Assembly: GCA_963969345.1 (NCBI GenBank)
Contig: OZ017770.1
Coordinates: 1,373,246 to 1,437,245, forward strand
DNA from: Turbatrix aceti
Lineage: Eukaryota > Nematoda > Chromadorea > Rhabditida > Panagrolaimidae
Reading direction: 5' to 3'
DNA: 64,000 nt
Made by a program: the position numbers and the translations under genes. The notes below the pieces were generated by a model, which saw nothing but the letters and a program-made list of their open reading frames with translations, did no database searches and was not told the origin of the DNA. The stretch's first letter is position 1, and each line of letters begins with the position of its first letter. This document shows, piece by piece, positions 24,216-45,173 of this stretch.

Positions 24216-25438
24216 ATGTCCACTAAATACTTCGAAGAAAGGGAGTACTATCGAAAAGAATATGAAACCCATAATGGATTGGTAAGGCTGCATTTTTGAC
24301 AATGGGAAGCAAAATTTTGACACACACGTTGCCTCATTGTTTGTTTGTTTGTTCCTGAGCAGAACAACAGTTTTGTAAATTGAATTACTGAAGAGGTGCA
24401 AACTGGGTCAATTGTTTTCGCAAAAAAAGGAGAAACACTAAGAATCCTTAAGGACAACTTTTCAATTGCAGGAGCGCGAAGCTGTTGACCGTGAATACAA
24501 GACAAAAGGAGAGCCTTTTGAATCACGTTTTTCCGATCGATTTCGAGACTTTGCTAACTTTGATATTCCTCTCTCACGCTTTTACGACGACTGGAACAAA
24601 CGCCCCGCCAATAGATCGTCATCACAACCAACCGACTTCCGTCGAAAGACTTCCGCGCCTCCTACGCGGCGACCAGACATCATTCCTCCATCCCAGGCAC
24701 CACGCGAGTTTCCTCCATCTTCGGTAATAATTATTTTCTTTTACAATGCGTCCAGACGTGAAAATGCACTGCCTTCAGACGACGCGCACCGATTACTCTC
24801 ACGTAAGAAATGTTCCTACTATTCGTTCCCGGGGAAACGACAGCGATATTACATACACTGTCATCCAGCCTCCCGTAAAATCAACCGTCAGTTCAAAGTA
24901 TCCTCGTCCTACGGTTAGAAAGACTGTTTTACAAAAAATTATAAATTCTTAAATGATTTTTAGACAAGCAACGACGCTTCGGGGTCACTGACTGCCGCCG
25001 CAGGTGACATTATTAACACCGAGCATGGTTTCACGATTCAACTGAATGCTAAAAATTTTTCACCAAAAGAAATTAAGGTTTCTATTGCTGTTTTCTGACT
25101 TTGGGTTCTGTGGACTCTCCCCTTTTAGATCACCCTTGCCGGAAGCTCGCTCAGCATCACCGGCGAGCACATCGAAGACGGACCGACTCTTGATCAGTCC
25201 CTGAAAAGAAGCTTCAGTCGACGGTACGCCATTCCCGACGAGATCAAGCTTGAAACTATAAAATCTCATATGACCGAAAACGGTCTGCTTGTCATTTCTG
25301 TGAGCTTTACTCCTATCACTTTGCTGTGATCGTCCAAACGCAATGTTTTGCTTTCAGGGGGAGCGGAAAGCATGGAAACAAACTGCTTTACAGCGTCAAG
25401 CGCAGACCAATAAAAAGAGTCCCATTACGGACGTCTGA
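24216..25438 (+). CDS. Small heat shock protein with alpha-crystallin domain
   Basis: Exons 24216-24281, 24472-24723, 24779-24913, 24964-25077, 25129-25299 and 25358-25438 give 272 residues. Small heat shock proteins are ATP-independent chaperones that hold unfolding proteins in oligomers. The alpha-crystallin domain occupies about residues 160-260: GFTIQLNAKNFSPKEIKITL, then SLSITGEH, SFSRRYAIPDEI and MTENGLLVIS, each a conserved strand segment. The N-terminal half is long for the family, charged and Arg/Pro-rich, and resembles nematode HSP-25-type proteins by length and layout; I do not assign a symbol. Exon 3 must start at 24779 because the earlier AG at 24755 leads straight into a TGA. 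The conserved C-terminal I-x-I/V motif is not obvious. Confidence 0.9.
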
Positions 25439-25711
25439 TCGCCTGCTGCTGCTTTTTTTCTTCAATCAGGTACATAAGCCGATCTATACTATACTGCTCT
25501 TCTACTGCGCTTTATTTACTTTTACCTGTGAACCGTCCGGTTGCCAACTGTTTTTCACTGTCGCTGCTGCCATATTCCATCCAACTTGTGCACAATAAGA
25601 GAGACAAACGGTTTGTGTCAAGACATGTACTGTGTCAATTTTTTTTGTTCATTTCAAGAATTTTTTGCAACAAAAATGCACATAAATAAGATTTTAAAAA
25701 AGGAAAGTTAT

Positions 25712-25717
25712 AATAAA
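25712..25717 (+). terminator. Poly(A) signal, small heat shock gene
   Basis: AATAAA lies about 275 bases past the stop codon. Confidence 0.4.
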
Positions 25718-25956
25718 TTATTTTTATTTTCTTGTGCCAATTATTTTAGTCAGAATTACAAATTACGGTATTGAAAACAAGTTCAAAAAAATTTAAATCA
25801 CAAAAAAAGCGAAAAAAAGGTGGAAGTGGAATACGAAATTTAAAAATTCATACGAAAAAAACAAAAAAAAATGTCCACGATCACCGGTACAGACGTGCAT
25901 AAGTTGTTTCATTTCTTATAATTGCGTAAAATTCACAATTACAAATTTATTATTTT

Positions 25957-26005
25957 ATGTGTGTGTGTATGTTATGTGTGTATGTGTGTGTATGTGTGTG
26001 TGTGA
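25957..26005. repeat. TG/TATG microsatellite
   Basis: Alternating GT units with TATG interruptions lie between the two convergent genes. Confidence 0.85.
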
Positions 26006-26385
26006 AGCAAAAATTCATGACAAAGAATGACGAAAAAGTCAGGAAAAAAATAATAACTATTGTAATGTTTGCAATGACAAAATTTGCTCAGTCAAATAAT
26101 GATTTCATCTTTTTTTCGCTCTTCTGTCAAAAAATTAAATTAAGCTATCGAGAACAAGACTGTCTTCTACTCGTTCGGAATTACAATTTTGTGAATTGTA
26201 AAGATGTGTCCGAGCCTGAGCAGAATTTGTTATTGAACGAAAGAGAAAAGTTTAGAATATACGATCAAAACAATGCATCTGGCTAGGCAAGAATGTCAAA
26301 GACTTAGAGAATATATAAAGAAAGTTACCACAAGTACGACGACAAAGAAAACAAGTTGGAGAGACAACATTTGTTAATTGAAAAA

Positions 26386-26405
26386 TGAGAGAGAGAGAGA
26401 GAGAA
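26386..26405. repeat. GA microsatellite
   Basis: A run of GA dinucleotides, continuing into an imperfect purine tract. Confidence 0.85.
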
Positions 26406-26573
26406 TGGGAGAGAAAATAAAACAGCAAATATTCAAAAAAAGCCTCTTTTTTGATTTTTGTGAATAAAAAATTGTTAAGTAAGAGGATGAAATTAAGCCA
26501 ATACAAGAACAAATACAAATTGAGAAATGATAATCAAAAATTATCGCCGGAAGTGCATGGGTAGAAACCGATG

Positions 26574-31149
<4,576 letters not shown>

Positions 31150-32378
31150 TGATCACGGTGTAGTGTCGAGAAATTTTTTCTACGAGATGTCACAGGTATC
31201 GGCGAGATAAATCCGTCAGATAATAACAACGTATTGACACTACTACGCAATTTGAGCGTGTAGGGCAGGTAGTAACGACAAAACAAAAAGGAGGAAAGGA
31301 AGAAGAGGAAACTTCAAAAGGAGAGACTATGGGTTTCTCTTAGCGTTTGTATTTTGCGCTTCTGTTTAGCCAATGCTTTCCATGACAACCATCGCTGCAC
31401 TTAAAAGAATAAACGTTGTTGGCGTCCCGTCTCGCTATTGCGGCTCGTCTTGTGCAATGTAGGAATAGCCTGCGCGTTTTGCCAACGTTGTATGATAGGC
31501 GAGAAAAGAAGGATTAGCTGGCGGTCTTTGCAACGGCTAATTCACCGCGTAATGGTAGTCTTTTCTGAAAGTTTAATGAAATATTAGTCGTCTGATTATT
31601 CCGAATATGATATTCAAGATGAAGTATTTTTTCACGCCATCAACAACGACGCGGCGAACAATACACAACCAAGACGGAACATGGCCTCCCGTCCAGCAAG
31701 CTCAACAAACAAAAAAGTGGGCAAATGGATACTTGTCATGAACGTCGGCGGAGATAATAAATATTCATAGAAATCAAAGGCGTTATCCTTCATTGCCTGT
31801 AATCACAAAACAGAAAAAATGCATCACGAAACCACATGTATTTTGTGTACCATTTGTGTACGGGGCCGACAAATAGCCGTAATATCAAAGCTGCTTAGCC
31901 GCTCTATCATGTATATGTCAAAGTCCGATTTTGATAAATTGTAAGTAAGCAGAGATATGTTATTTAAAATTTTACTCGCGTCTGACTAATAACAGCTTAT
32001 TAAAGAGCAACAAGTTGACGTCGATGAATAATAACTAAAATTGATGAATAAGAACACCCTTCCCCGGAGTAAGAACTAAAATTTTGAATTGAAAAACTAT
32101 GATAATGATAAACATGATTTAAAGAGGTACGGAAGCAAACGAATTCCATCCAGTGAAGCAAAAAAAAGCGAAACAGAGCGAGGGTGGATTGAAGTTAAAC
32201 TACATTGAGCCTCGGGAAATGCCACTCCGCCGGACTGCAAGCGCGGTGTTATGGGGGTGATAGACGATGGATGGTGCAAGCAGTAGCAGGGGAGAGCCTG
32301 CCAGACAACGCTGCATCGACCCCCTCCTTGGCTAGTCTTGTCAGTCAGGGGGGTAAGCAAGCTTTTCTTTTTCACAGC
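31150..32378. other. Region upstream of calcineurin A
   Basis: About 1.2 kb that should hold the calcineurin A promoter and leader. No acceptor directly precedes its start codon. Open frames here show no motif. It ends at the target duplication of a foldback element. Confidence 0.5.
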
Positions 32379-32381
32379 TAA

Positions 32382-32995
32382 CAAGGAAAGTGTCAGGGTT
32401 CATTTTGGAATTTCTTCACGAAACTTTGCCAAAAGTTTGGTTTTACTATGAGAAGTTTATACTGAAAAATTCAGTTGCACCGCTCATGATCTGACAGAGT
32501 TACGGTAGTCGAAAATCACGTTTTTGCCATTTTTGACGATTTTTGGCACGTTCTAGCTAAACAACTACGGCATTTTCAGAACTAAGTGGTGTATCAGCCG
32601 ACGTATTTTTTTATGGAGAATCAGATAAAAATAAAATAACGTAGGGTTGTGACCTTGAAAAATGCCGAAACCAATGTTGCCATTGTCACCATTTTTCAAA
32701 TGCAAATTTCGGCATTTTTTAAGGTGACAAACCTAAATTTTTATATTTTTATCTGATTCTCCATGCAAAACTACGTCGATTGATGCACACCCTGATTTTG
32801 AAAATAACGTTGTTCGTTAGCTACAACGTGCCAAAAATCGTCAAAAATGGCAAAAACGTGATTTTCGACTACCGTAACTCTGTCAGATCATGAGCGGTGC
32901 AACTGAATTTTTCAGTATAAACTTCTCATAGTAAAATCAAACTTTTGGCAAAGTTTCGTGAAGAAATTCCAAAATGAACCCTGACACTTTCCTTG
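32382..32995. mobile_element. Foldback MITE with 171-base near-perfect terminal inverted repeats
   Basis: A 614-base palindromic element. The outer arms (32382-32552 and 32825-32995) are inverted copies differing at one position that I could find. Inner arms continue the symmetry with clear divergence to a centre near 32690. The ends are CAAGGAAAGTG and its complement, flanked by TAA on both sides (32379-32381 and 32996-32998). A three-base TWA target duplication is typical of PIF/Harbinger elements, so this may be a non-autonomous member of that group. It has no coding capacity. Its transcript would fold into a long hairpin. Confidence 0.85.
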
Positions 32996-32998
32996 TAA

Positions 32999-35900
32999 GC
33001 GCGTGCTTAGGGTGAAGTGACTGCTAGCTACACATTCTGATGTTCGTGCGTATACGTGTATGTATGCGTATGCATGTGTGTGAGAATTCGGCACTATTGA
33101 GTCGAAGAGAATTCACCAAATTGGCCAGTACTCTACTGCCGTTAACTGAATTGCATGAAAGCACGTTCTCTATTTTTTTATTCAAATCAAATACAAAACA
33201 CGTTATATTACACTCGAATAAATCCCTCTCACCACACTTGTTCGACGCTCAAGTTAGTAGGCCCCTGGTTTTTTACCCGCTGATAAAGAGCGAAAACAAT
33301 GACTATAACCAGCAAAAAGGGCTTCCGCGGCTGGGCATGCCGCAGTGAAGCCCCAAAAAGCAAAAATGAAATCCGCTTTGTTTTAGAGATAGCACATTTC
33401 TATCCTGCCATACCCCCATAGTCTTTTTTCTGATGTCTAATGTATCTTTGATAATGTGTTCATTTACAGTAGGTACTAGTTCTTGTCTTACAGATGACAT
33501 TGTCGAATGGCAAAAACAATAGTGTTCAAAAATGCATGTAGTGTTGCGCTCAGTAGTTAGCTAGCCAGCCCATCGGGAAAAAAAAGAGTTAATTAACTTC
33601 GACAAAAGCATAAGTAGTTCGAAATGATAAAAGTCTCCCTTACCCAGCTCTACTCACTCATACAAACCCTGTATTTGTAGTAATACATGTTCACAAAATA
33701 TTTTGTATTTAAACACCAATCCAGAGCGTCGTATAGATAAGTTTTATAAAAACTATTAACAAAATTACTATTCGGTCGTTTTCAATACCTATAAATAAAT
33801 ATATGCCCTGTCCAAAAACTCAGAATACTGTGAAACAAGGCGTTACTCATGACTACTGCAGACTCGGGGCTTTCATAAAAAGTAATTTTGGCATAACTTT
33901 CCAGCTTGTTTCTTCAGTCTTGTCCGAGAACAAAAAATGCTATTACAATCAAAGATTATATATGTATACGCTGTAAACTAACAGATGCAAAAAAAAAGAG
34001 AAAATCGTTATTTTAGCAGTAAAAAAATACAACCGAAAACAAGGCGATAAGAAGGCAGACGCGCTCTATCTTTTTTTTTGTATCAACCGCACTCGCCCAG
34101 ACATCAAGGCAAAAATACAAGATATTAAAAATAATGTTGTCTTACGTTTCACCGACACCAATAAAATTTTGAATACATACAATAAATACATATCCGCTCA
34201 CTTTGGGACAACAAACACGAAGTGTAGTGTATTCATGCAATACTTTTAGCAGAAAAAATATAAACGCTATTATATTATATTTTTTGATTTTTTGCAGGAA
34301 GTTAAAAATCTGTGCTTCATTAAAATGAATGCAGATAAAAGATTATTTCCAAGTCCTGGGCGTATGGAGAGGGGAAGGGGGACAGATAGAGAGAGAATGA
34401 GAGCCAGATGTTAACTATTTTATAGATAAATGAAAAAAAGGAGTAAAATAGTGTGGGGAAAACCGCAGATGTATTTTTGAAGACCACATTTTTGTCCTAA
34501 ATTTTTTTCTTTTTCGTTTGCTGAAAATAACAAAAGCAGCAACCATTCCGATATTACATCCAATGAGCCGTTTTTGTGTTGTTCCATTAGTACAGCCATG
34601 TAAGACCAAAAAAATAATAGTCTCAAACAGAAAAAAATACTAATTAAAAAAGCCATCTTTTTTTCGGAAATTCCTGGACTTTTGTTTCCGGTGTAAATTT
34701 TTTTCTTTTCTCAAACTTGAAAAGCCTACAGACAAAGAAAAAATTTTTAGAAATGAGCAGCATCCGTGGCACTATTGGAACGTAACGTAGTAAGAATTTT
34801 GCTGTAAATTGCTACATGCCAAGATTTTTTTTATTTCACCGCGCTAAAGCAGCGGATAAAATGCGGAGACGAAACTTAAGAAGCGCGTGAGCAAATTCTT
34901 CGGCAAACAAAACTTGCCAAAATGAAGAATCAGGTAGCCATGGCATGCTAAAATTACGACAAAATGGCTTTAGACTCGTAGTGCTATTTCTCGTAAATCG
35001 ACTGTCAGACAGAAACGAGGAGAAAAAAATTGTGATGAAGGAAGAGAGAAGTCTTAACACAAATTACGCGCTTTGTCGCAGAACTATCAATTTAACGTGA
35101 CATGAAACCTCATATTTTGTTTTTACATTTACAGCTCTACAATTAATATCAAGAATTTCTTGCAACTAGGTTTTTTTCACATTTGTTACGCTTGATAAAT
35201 TAACTTGATGGGCCAAAGATGGATTTATTAAAAAATGACATTCACACCAGTGGCATGTGATAATTATTTATAATGATTGTGATGAAATTGACTTACGTAT
35301 TTTTGACAATATAAGCACCGTGGGATCAGTTTAAATTAACTCAAAGTGTACAAGACGAGACAGAACAAAATTATCTATGATGTCAACAATACTCAGGTTA
35401 ACCAAAATTCTACTGCTTTGTTCGACTGGTTCGCAACAATATTTCGCCAGGCATAGTTGTCAACAAAAGCAAACAATACTTTTACGTATAGAAGGATTAA
35501 TGAATTGTCAAGGAAGAAAAAGACCACCGTTAAGAGAAAGACAGAAAAGAGAGAAGATATAGAGAAGGATAGACAAAATGCCAGCCAGGGCTTAGGGTAT
35601 AATGCCCTTTTATTCTGCCGAGATAACGATACATGTCGACGGAAAAAAATAGGAATGCAATTTATTTAGTCTGAGGCAAAACTTGGATGAAAACTGACCA
35701 CTCTGATGATCGAGCATCGGTATTGCATTCTTCGTGGCAAGTTTAGTAAACACTATTGACTCAAAGGTGAGAATAAAAACTATTTTTTGGACGTTTGAAA
35801 CACTCATGACAGAATGACTACGATGCAAAAAAACACTTGTGAGAATATAATGATAAGACGGAAAAAAACACAGCCTTTAGGTAAATAATTTTAATCAAAA

Positions 35901-38900
35901 CAATATAACAAATTGTCGAAAAAAAATTATACAAGCACGCAGAATGTAGTCTTCTACAAATCTCGACAATTTGGTCAAATGACACTCAGCTGGCTTTAGC
36001 GACAACTATAAATGCATTTTGGTATCGTCTATGAGACTCTTCGTTGCCAAGAGAAACAAACGGTTGAAAAAGTATTCAAGGTGAAGGATGGATGGCGACG
36101 ATAGCCAGGACAACAACAGACGTTAACGAAAGAAGCACCGTTAGCTCATCCTCTACCAACGTGGTATGGCCAGCGGTACACGTCGCCGTTCAGTTTCATT
36201 GTGCATATTCAGAGGGGAAAAATTATGTTTTTTTACAACGAATGCCGCGGCTCTAACTCTGCCTTTGGCTGTTGCTCGATGCAGCCGGTACGCGGAGGCT
36301 ATCAAGACGGAAAAACATGTTGCTTGTATTATTTTACAGTCACGCAAGCGAACAAATACAAAGCGTCATGTAGGGACTACAAAAATATCATGCTACAACA
36401 AATTTTGGAATACTTTTGACGTTTGGAAGAATTAGCGAAGATTGTGGATGTGGACAAAAATGCAAAAAAAAAGAGTGAAACCAACGTCAAATAAAGATGT
36501 CTGCCACCTACAATCAATGGCTTAACTCGTGTGACGTAAACCGGTTTTACAATGCCAGATGCATGTTGAGTACGTTGCGTGTGCGAACGCGTGTATTGAA
36601 ACTATATCATAATGTTTACCAAATGTGTAGTAAACACACACTTTTTTAACCACAATTGTACAAATTTGGGTAATAAAAAGTTTTTTTTGCAACAGACAAA
36701 AACCTATTGACTGATAAATAGAATAAATCAGTCTGTGTCTTCGTCGATGGACGGTTGCCACAATCAATGAAGTGATAGAACAAAGTTGACACCAAGGACA
36801 CTGATAAACATACAAACGTAAAAATTTTCCTCAGAAAACGGACGCACATCGATAACTATCGAAGTCTTTCATACCAAACAGAAAAATGTTTTCAACGCGA
36901 TTTTTAACGCTGTGTATGTGTACATGTCCAAGAGACGTTGTACAAAACTGACATTGTTTTAGCGTACAATAAATAATGTATCCTTCCCAAAACATACGAA
37001 TGTGATATCAGAGCTACGTATCGCTTTTCGCAAAAGACAGAGACAGAGACCAGATAAAAGATAATTGCAATATATTATTCTCATCTTCCGCTATTCGGAG
37101 TTGTACACACCTTGTGGCTACGAATATCACTCTCGAGCTCTCTGCATCACTTGAGTAATCAGGATTAGTAAAGAAATAAAGCTTCGTCGTCATAAAAATA
37201 ATATTTTAACTAACATTTTAAAGCCAAGAAATATGGCTTTAAGCCCTCGAGCTACTGAGGTGTTTCGGCCTAGCTTTAAAGATCCCTCATATCCTCGTAA
37301 AAAATATATAAACCAGAAAAAAACCTTTTATTGCACTGCTGCTCTATAAAGTTTTCAGTAAGTAGAGAAAAACGCGACGCTACCGCACAGTATAACCGTT
37401 TCGGTGATGTTAACGCAAATAGTCAATCTCTGAGATATTGCAATATTAAAGTTAAAGACAAACATTCGATCAATGAATATGTGCAATAAATAGGATCCCC
37501 TAAAGAACAATTGATAAATTACCATGCAGTGAAACAATTGTTCTTCTTCCTCGTTGACTGGAAATATAATGATAGAGCTTGAAGAAAGGGAGTTAGGGTG
37601 CATAACTTATTTTTAAGCGAGTGAATAACATTAAAAAGTACTCCTTCATCCACCTTCGCTTCCTGAACTGCGTGAATGAAAAGATGCAAACTAGACCTTG
37701 CATTTGTCAACAAAATTTTTGGGACACACAACTTGCCTGAAATTAAGCAGCGCTATGCGTGAACTCGCTATAGAAGCTTGTTAACTCGAGCTTAACATTT
37801 TTTGTCTTTGCAACTGTTTTTTTACAAGCTAATCTACAGCAAGCCATGAGTACGTGAATAGAAACGGTTTGTTAAACAAGTCATAAAAGAGCAATGTATC
37901 GCGACCAAAACGAATCGAGACATTTACGCCTACGTGGACGTCATTTGTGCCTCCTAACATCTGGTCTAATGATAACTAACCACTGAGTAATGGTGAAATA
38001 ATAAAAAAAAGAGCAATGTAGCTGAATAAAAACATTGCCCTTTGTCTATAGGCAAGTTAATCAATGAAGTAAATAACGCACTTAACCGGCTGCCATTGAA
38101 GCAGCTTACGGAAAAGGAGGACCGAATAACATTGCCTACGGAACACAACGATGGCAAGAGCTCTTGCTTACCACTTACTGGCAGAAGCAGCTGTTCGCTC
38201 TTCTTTCCCTCGAGCAGTCGGTCGCACTCTCGTGTTTCACACGGTCTTTTGCACCATGCCAGAAGGACAACACAAAGGCACTGAATGCTAAATGTTTGGC
38301 AAACTTACAACGCTTTGCAGAATCAGGAAAAGGGCGCGCCGACGAGAGTTAGAGAAAAAGAAAAAAAAGTTTTCACTTTGCTCCGGTCTCTTTCACTTCT
38401 CAGGTTCTCTTCATGGACGCGTTCTGCCTCGTTCTCTCGCCACCGCTTTCTGCTTTTTACTCTACGGCTTCAACCTTTCCGCCAACGACAACATGACAAT
38501 AGACAAATAGCCTGCTGTCTTGACTAAAGTATTGCATCTTCCTCGCTCTGTCAAGCACAGTAAAACAGCACAACCTAGTAGCTTCTGAGCATTTGAACTT
38601 CGTGGCATGAAGAATGCACCGCTTGCACGGAAGAACAAAAATTAGACCCGTCTAAACATTGTAAGTATCATTACTCTACCAAGGTAAATATATTATCGGT
38701 CACGGGTGTTGACTTTTAATTCCTCAGTTTGCACAACGCATTGATTTCACCTCTTATTTTTTTGGTGCACATCGGATTTTTGGTGCCAACACCAAAGTTT
38801 TACAAGCCAGGCACAAAATGACGACATTATGTTCAAAAAACATTTGAAAAAAATAAAATAGACATTTCCGGGTAGGTGATTACAACTAAACTGTTCAATA

Positions 38901-39947
38901 GGAAATTAGGGAATAACAAAAAAACAAATGTAGCATTTGACTACAACTGTGATGACGATACACACACACGCACACACACACACACACACGGTGTAACATG
39001 AATTCATGAGATGTCATCATACATGCAGCGGCGCAATACTGTTGATTAGTTTGGCTGCTAGGGTGAGAAGAATGTGATAAGTTTATTCCTGCGTTACACA
39101 TGGACACAAGTGAGGAGTGTCAAATAGGAGATGTTAACACATCATGCATACTTAAAATTTAGTGACAGCCTTTACATCAAATTAATAACCAAAAATTGCC
39201 AAATTCCCGTTCTTTGAATACCAATGATAAACGCTGCTGATAAAGGAAAACTAAATTTCGCTGTTATCTCAACGCATTGCATTTAAATCAAAATTTAGTC
39301 ATTCCTTTTCCAGGATTATTAAAAAGTATACATCCATCATTCTCACCCTATTCTCCACCAAAACGTTCAATACGCTACGATGTGTCGTCTATGTCTCCGA
39401 TAAGCCACGAGTAACAATACCCCCCTCTCAAAACCGCTGGTGTGGTTATACCAGTGCCATAAATGTGCTTTTCCTTTTCGGAAGGTCAGTGAATATCGAC
39501 CCACTCGGCTGCGCGTCTTCCGTTTGTCTGTCCATTGAGTCGGTCACTCATTGATGTATTTTTGCGGACTCAGACTCCTCCGACAGAATGAATGAATCAT
39601 CGTTAGGGGCGATCCTGAGTGGAAAAACTAAGTTCGAGTGACAATTGTGCGCATCATTTTGCTATACTAAACACTTAAAATTGCGACTTGAAACTGAGAT
39701 TATTCAACAAAAGAATCCATATTCTAAGGCGTTTTTAAGAACCTATGTTACGTACGTTTTAAAACTGTTTTATTGTAACTGCTTGAGATTCAATCGATTG
39801 TCATGTCTACTGGTTGCAAATTATGCTTTGGTGGTTCTCTCTTTTTTTTCACGTTGTTTATAGCGTGCAATAAAATCCGCGCCTTTTGTTTTCTACAACG
39901 CGACATTTGACTACCTCTTTGTCATTTTTAGCGTTTCAAGCGCCGCC
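32999..39947. other. Long intergenic region with no supported gene
   Basis: About 7 kb of AT-rich sequence between the foldback element and PAK. A CA microsatellite lies at 38960-38990. The stretch at 38080-38510 is less AT-rich and open in several frames but shows no motif. A small cysteine-rich open frame at 36201-36419 is discussed as a finding. The region ends with TTTTTAG at 39931, probably the trans-splice or leader acceptor of PAK. Confidence 0.5.
38960..38990. repeat. CA microsatellite
   Basis: A run of CA dinucleotides with one CG interruption. Confidence 0.9.
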
Positions 39948-44012
<4,065 letters not shown>

Positions 44013-44504
44013 CCCGACACGCGTTGTTTTTCTCTTCTGTGACAGAATTCAGTCTTCTCTCTCTACTCTTCAAGGAAGTAGTAATTTCACTAGTCCTAAC
44101 AAGCATCAGCACATCTGGAAGGGTCAGCCGTCGTCGTATCGCCACGGCGCGCACCAATCGTCTCTACGAGTTACTTGATTTCAAAGCTCCGTCAGTTTTT
44201 ATATTCGTCCTTCTCTTGCCCTACTCTCGATTCTTAAATCTGACCGATCACCGCTTGTGTCGTCTCCCTGTAATACCGCATTTATGAATGCGACGGCTTG
44301 TTGTCTTGAAAAAGCATACTACTTGAGTTGCCTTTCTGTTCGAACAATTGTGATACATGTATCCATAAACTGCAATTCACTTGCATCGGGAACAAGCGAG
44401 AGAAACATAAAACCACCCCATGCGTAAAAACCACCTCGAAATGCACTGACGTTTTAGCTCAAACGGCGGAAACAACTAACCAAAAAAACAAAGGAAACAA
44501 CTTA
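44013..44504. other. Shared 3' region of PAK and mS37 genes
   Basis: About 490 bases between convergent stop codons. Open frames on the plus strand run antisense through mS37 but show no motif. Confidence 0.5.
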
Positions 44505-45021
44505 TTAGCTCGGCTTGTTGACATTCTTGCGCCGGAAGATGTCGTCGGCATAGGACTGAGTAGGGAGACGACGCATACGGCGCTGCGACTTGCCAAGATC
44601 GGGCTGAGGGAAGAGTTGCATGACGCGGTTAAACTGGGCAGTAGAGAGCTTGTTGGAACTTTCGCCGAGAACGCCCTTGCGAGCTCCTTCCTTGAATTCG
44701 TGGGCAGCGGTCTCGGCGGTGCGAACGCAACGCATGTACTCGTCGTGAAGCTTGGAGCAAGGCAAATCGTCGAATTCCCACTTCTTCAGGCATCCAAACA
44801 ATGCTTGCAACTCTTGAGTACAGGAACTACCTGTAAAGACAGCGAGGCCGTAAAAAAAGTTGAATAAAATCAACAAACTCACCGGGAACTTTCTGACGAC
44901 GAACCTCAACGGCATTCTTCGAGCAGAGGGGCGCAACTTCGCTGTAGTACCATTTGACAGGTCCAAGAGGACGACTGACACGCTTGATGCCTTCCTTGAA
45001 GGCAGGATTGGTGAACTGCAT
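44505..45021 (-). CDS. CHCHD1: Mitochondrial small ribosomal subunit protein mS37
   Basis: Minus-strand exons 45021-44883 and 44830-44505 encode 154 residues. mS37 (CHCHD1) is a twin CX9C protein of the mitochondrial small ribosomal subunit, imported through the Mia40 oxidation route. The two motifs are CTQELQALFGC and CSKLHDEYMRC, followed by a tail with the family's ESSNKL and RVMQLFP segments. It is longer than human CHCHD1 (118 residues), mainly through its C terminus (residues RRLPTQSYADDIF and beyond). A TTTAG acceptor lies four bases before the start codon on this strand. The start is 152 bases from that of the divergent VPS26 gene. Other CHCH proteins were considered, but the NKL...LFP tail favours mS37. 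Confidence 0.82.
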
Positions 45022-45173
45022 TCTGCTAAACCCTGAAGCAAGTCGCAGATTCGCACATAAAAGTCAGCGCACCCGATCAACTATTTTCGTGTCAAGAGTT
45101 CCAAGCCAGTGGGCTCAATCGTTTTTACTGGTTTATTTTGCATAGTCACGCTGAACACGTCAGATTCGGCGCA
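45022..45173. promoter_or_regulatory. Bidirectional promoter interval, mS37 and VPS26
   Basis: Only 152 bases separate the two divergent start codons, so both transcripts must begin in or near this interval. I see no clear TATA box. Leader acceptors reduce the true promoter space further. Confidence 0.5.

Larger units (their letters stand above)
25439..26573. other. Shared 3' region of convergent genes
   Basis: The small heat shock gene and calcineurin A converge here. The stretch holds an AATAAA at 25712-25717 for the heat shock gene, a TG-rich tract and a GA-repeat. No coding exon is supported. Confidence 0.6.

Noticed and set aside
24755..24778. An earlier acceptor for exon 3 of the small heat shock gene
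   Set aside because: Joining there leads directly into a TGA in the required phase; the AG at 24777-24778 keeps the frame.
25957..26405. CRISPR-like or other spaced repeat array
   Set aside because: The repeats are simple TG and GA microsatellites without spacers, in a eukaryotic intergenic region.
44328..44867. Plus-strand 179-codon frame opposite mS37
   Set aside because: It is the antisense shadow of the mS37 exon, whose twin CX9C motifs identify the real strand.
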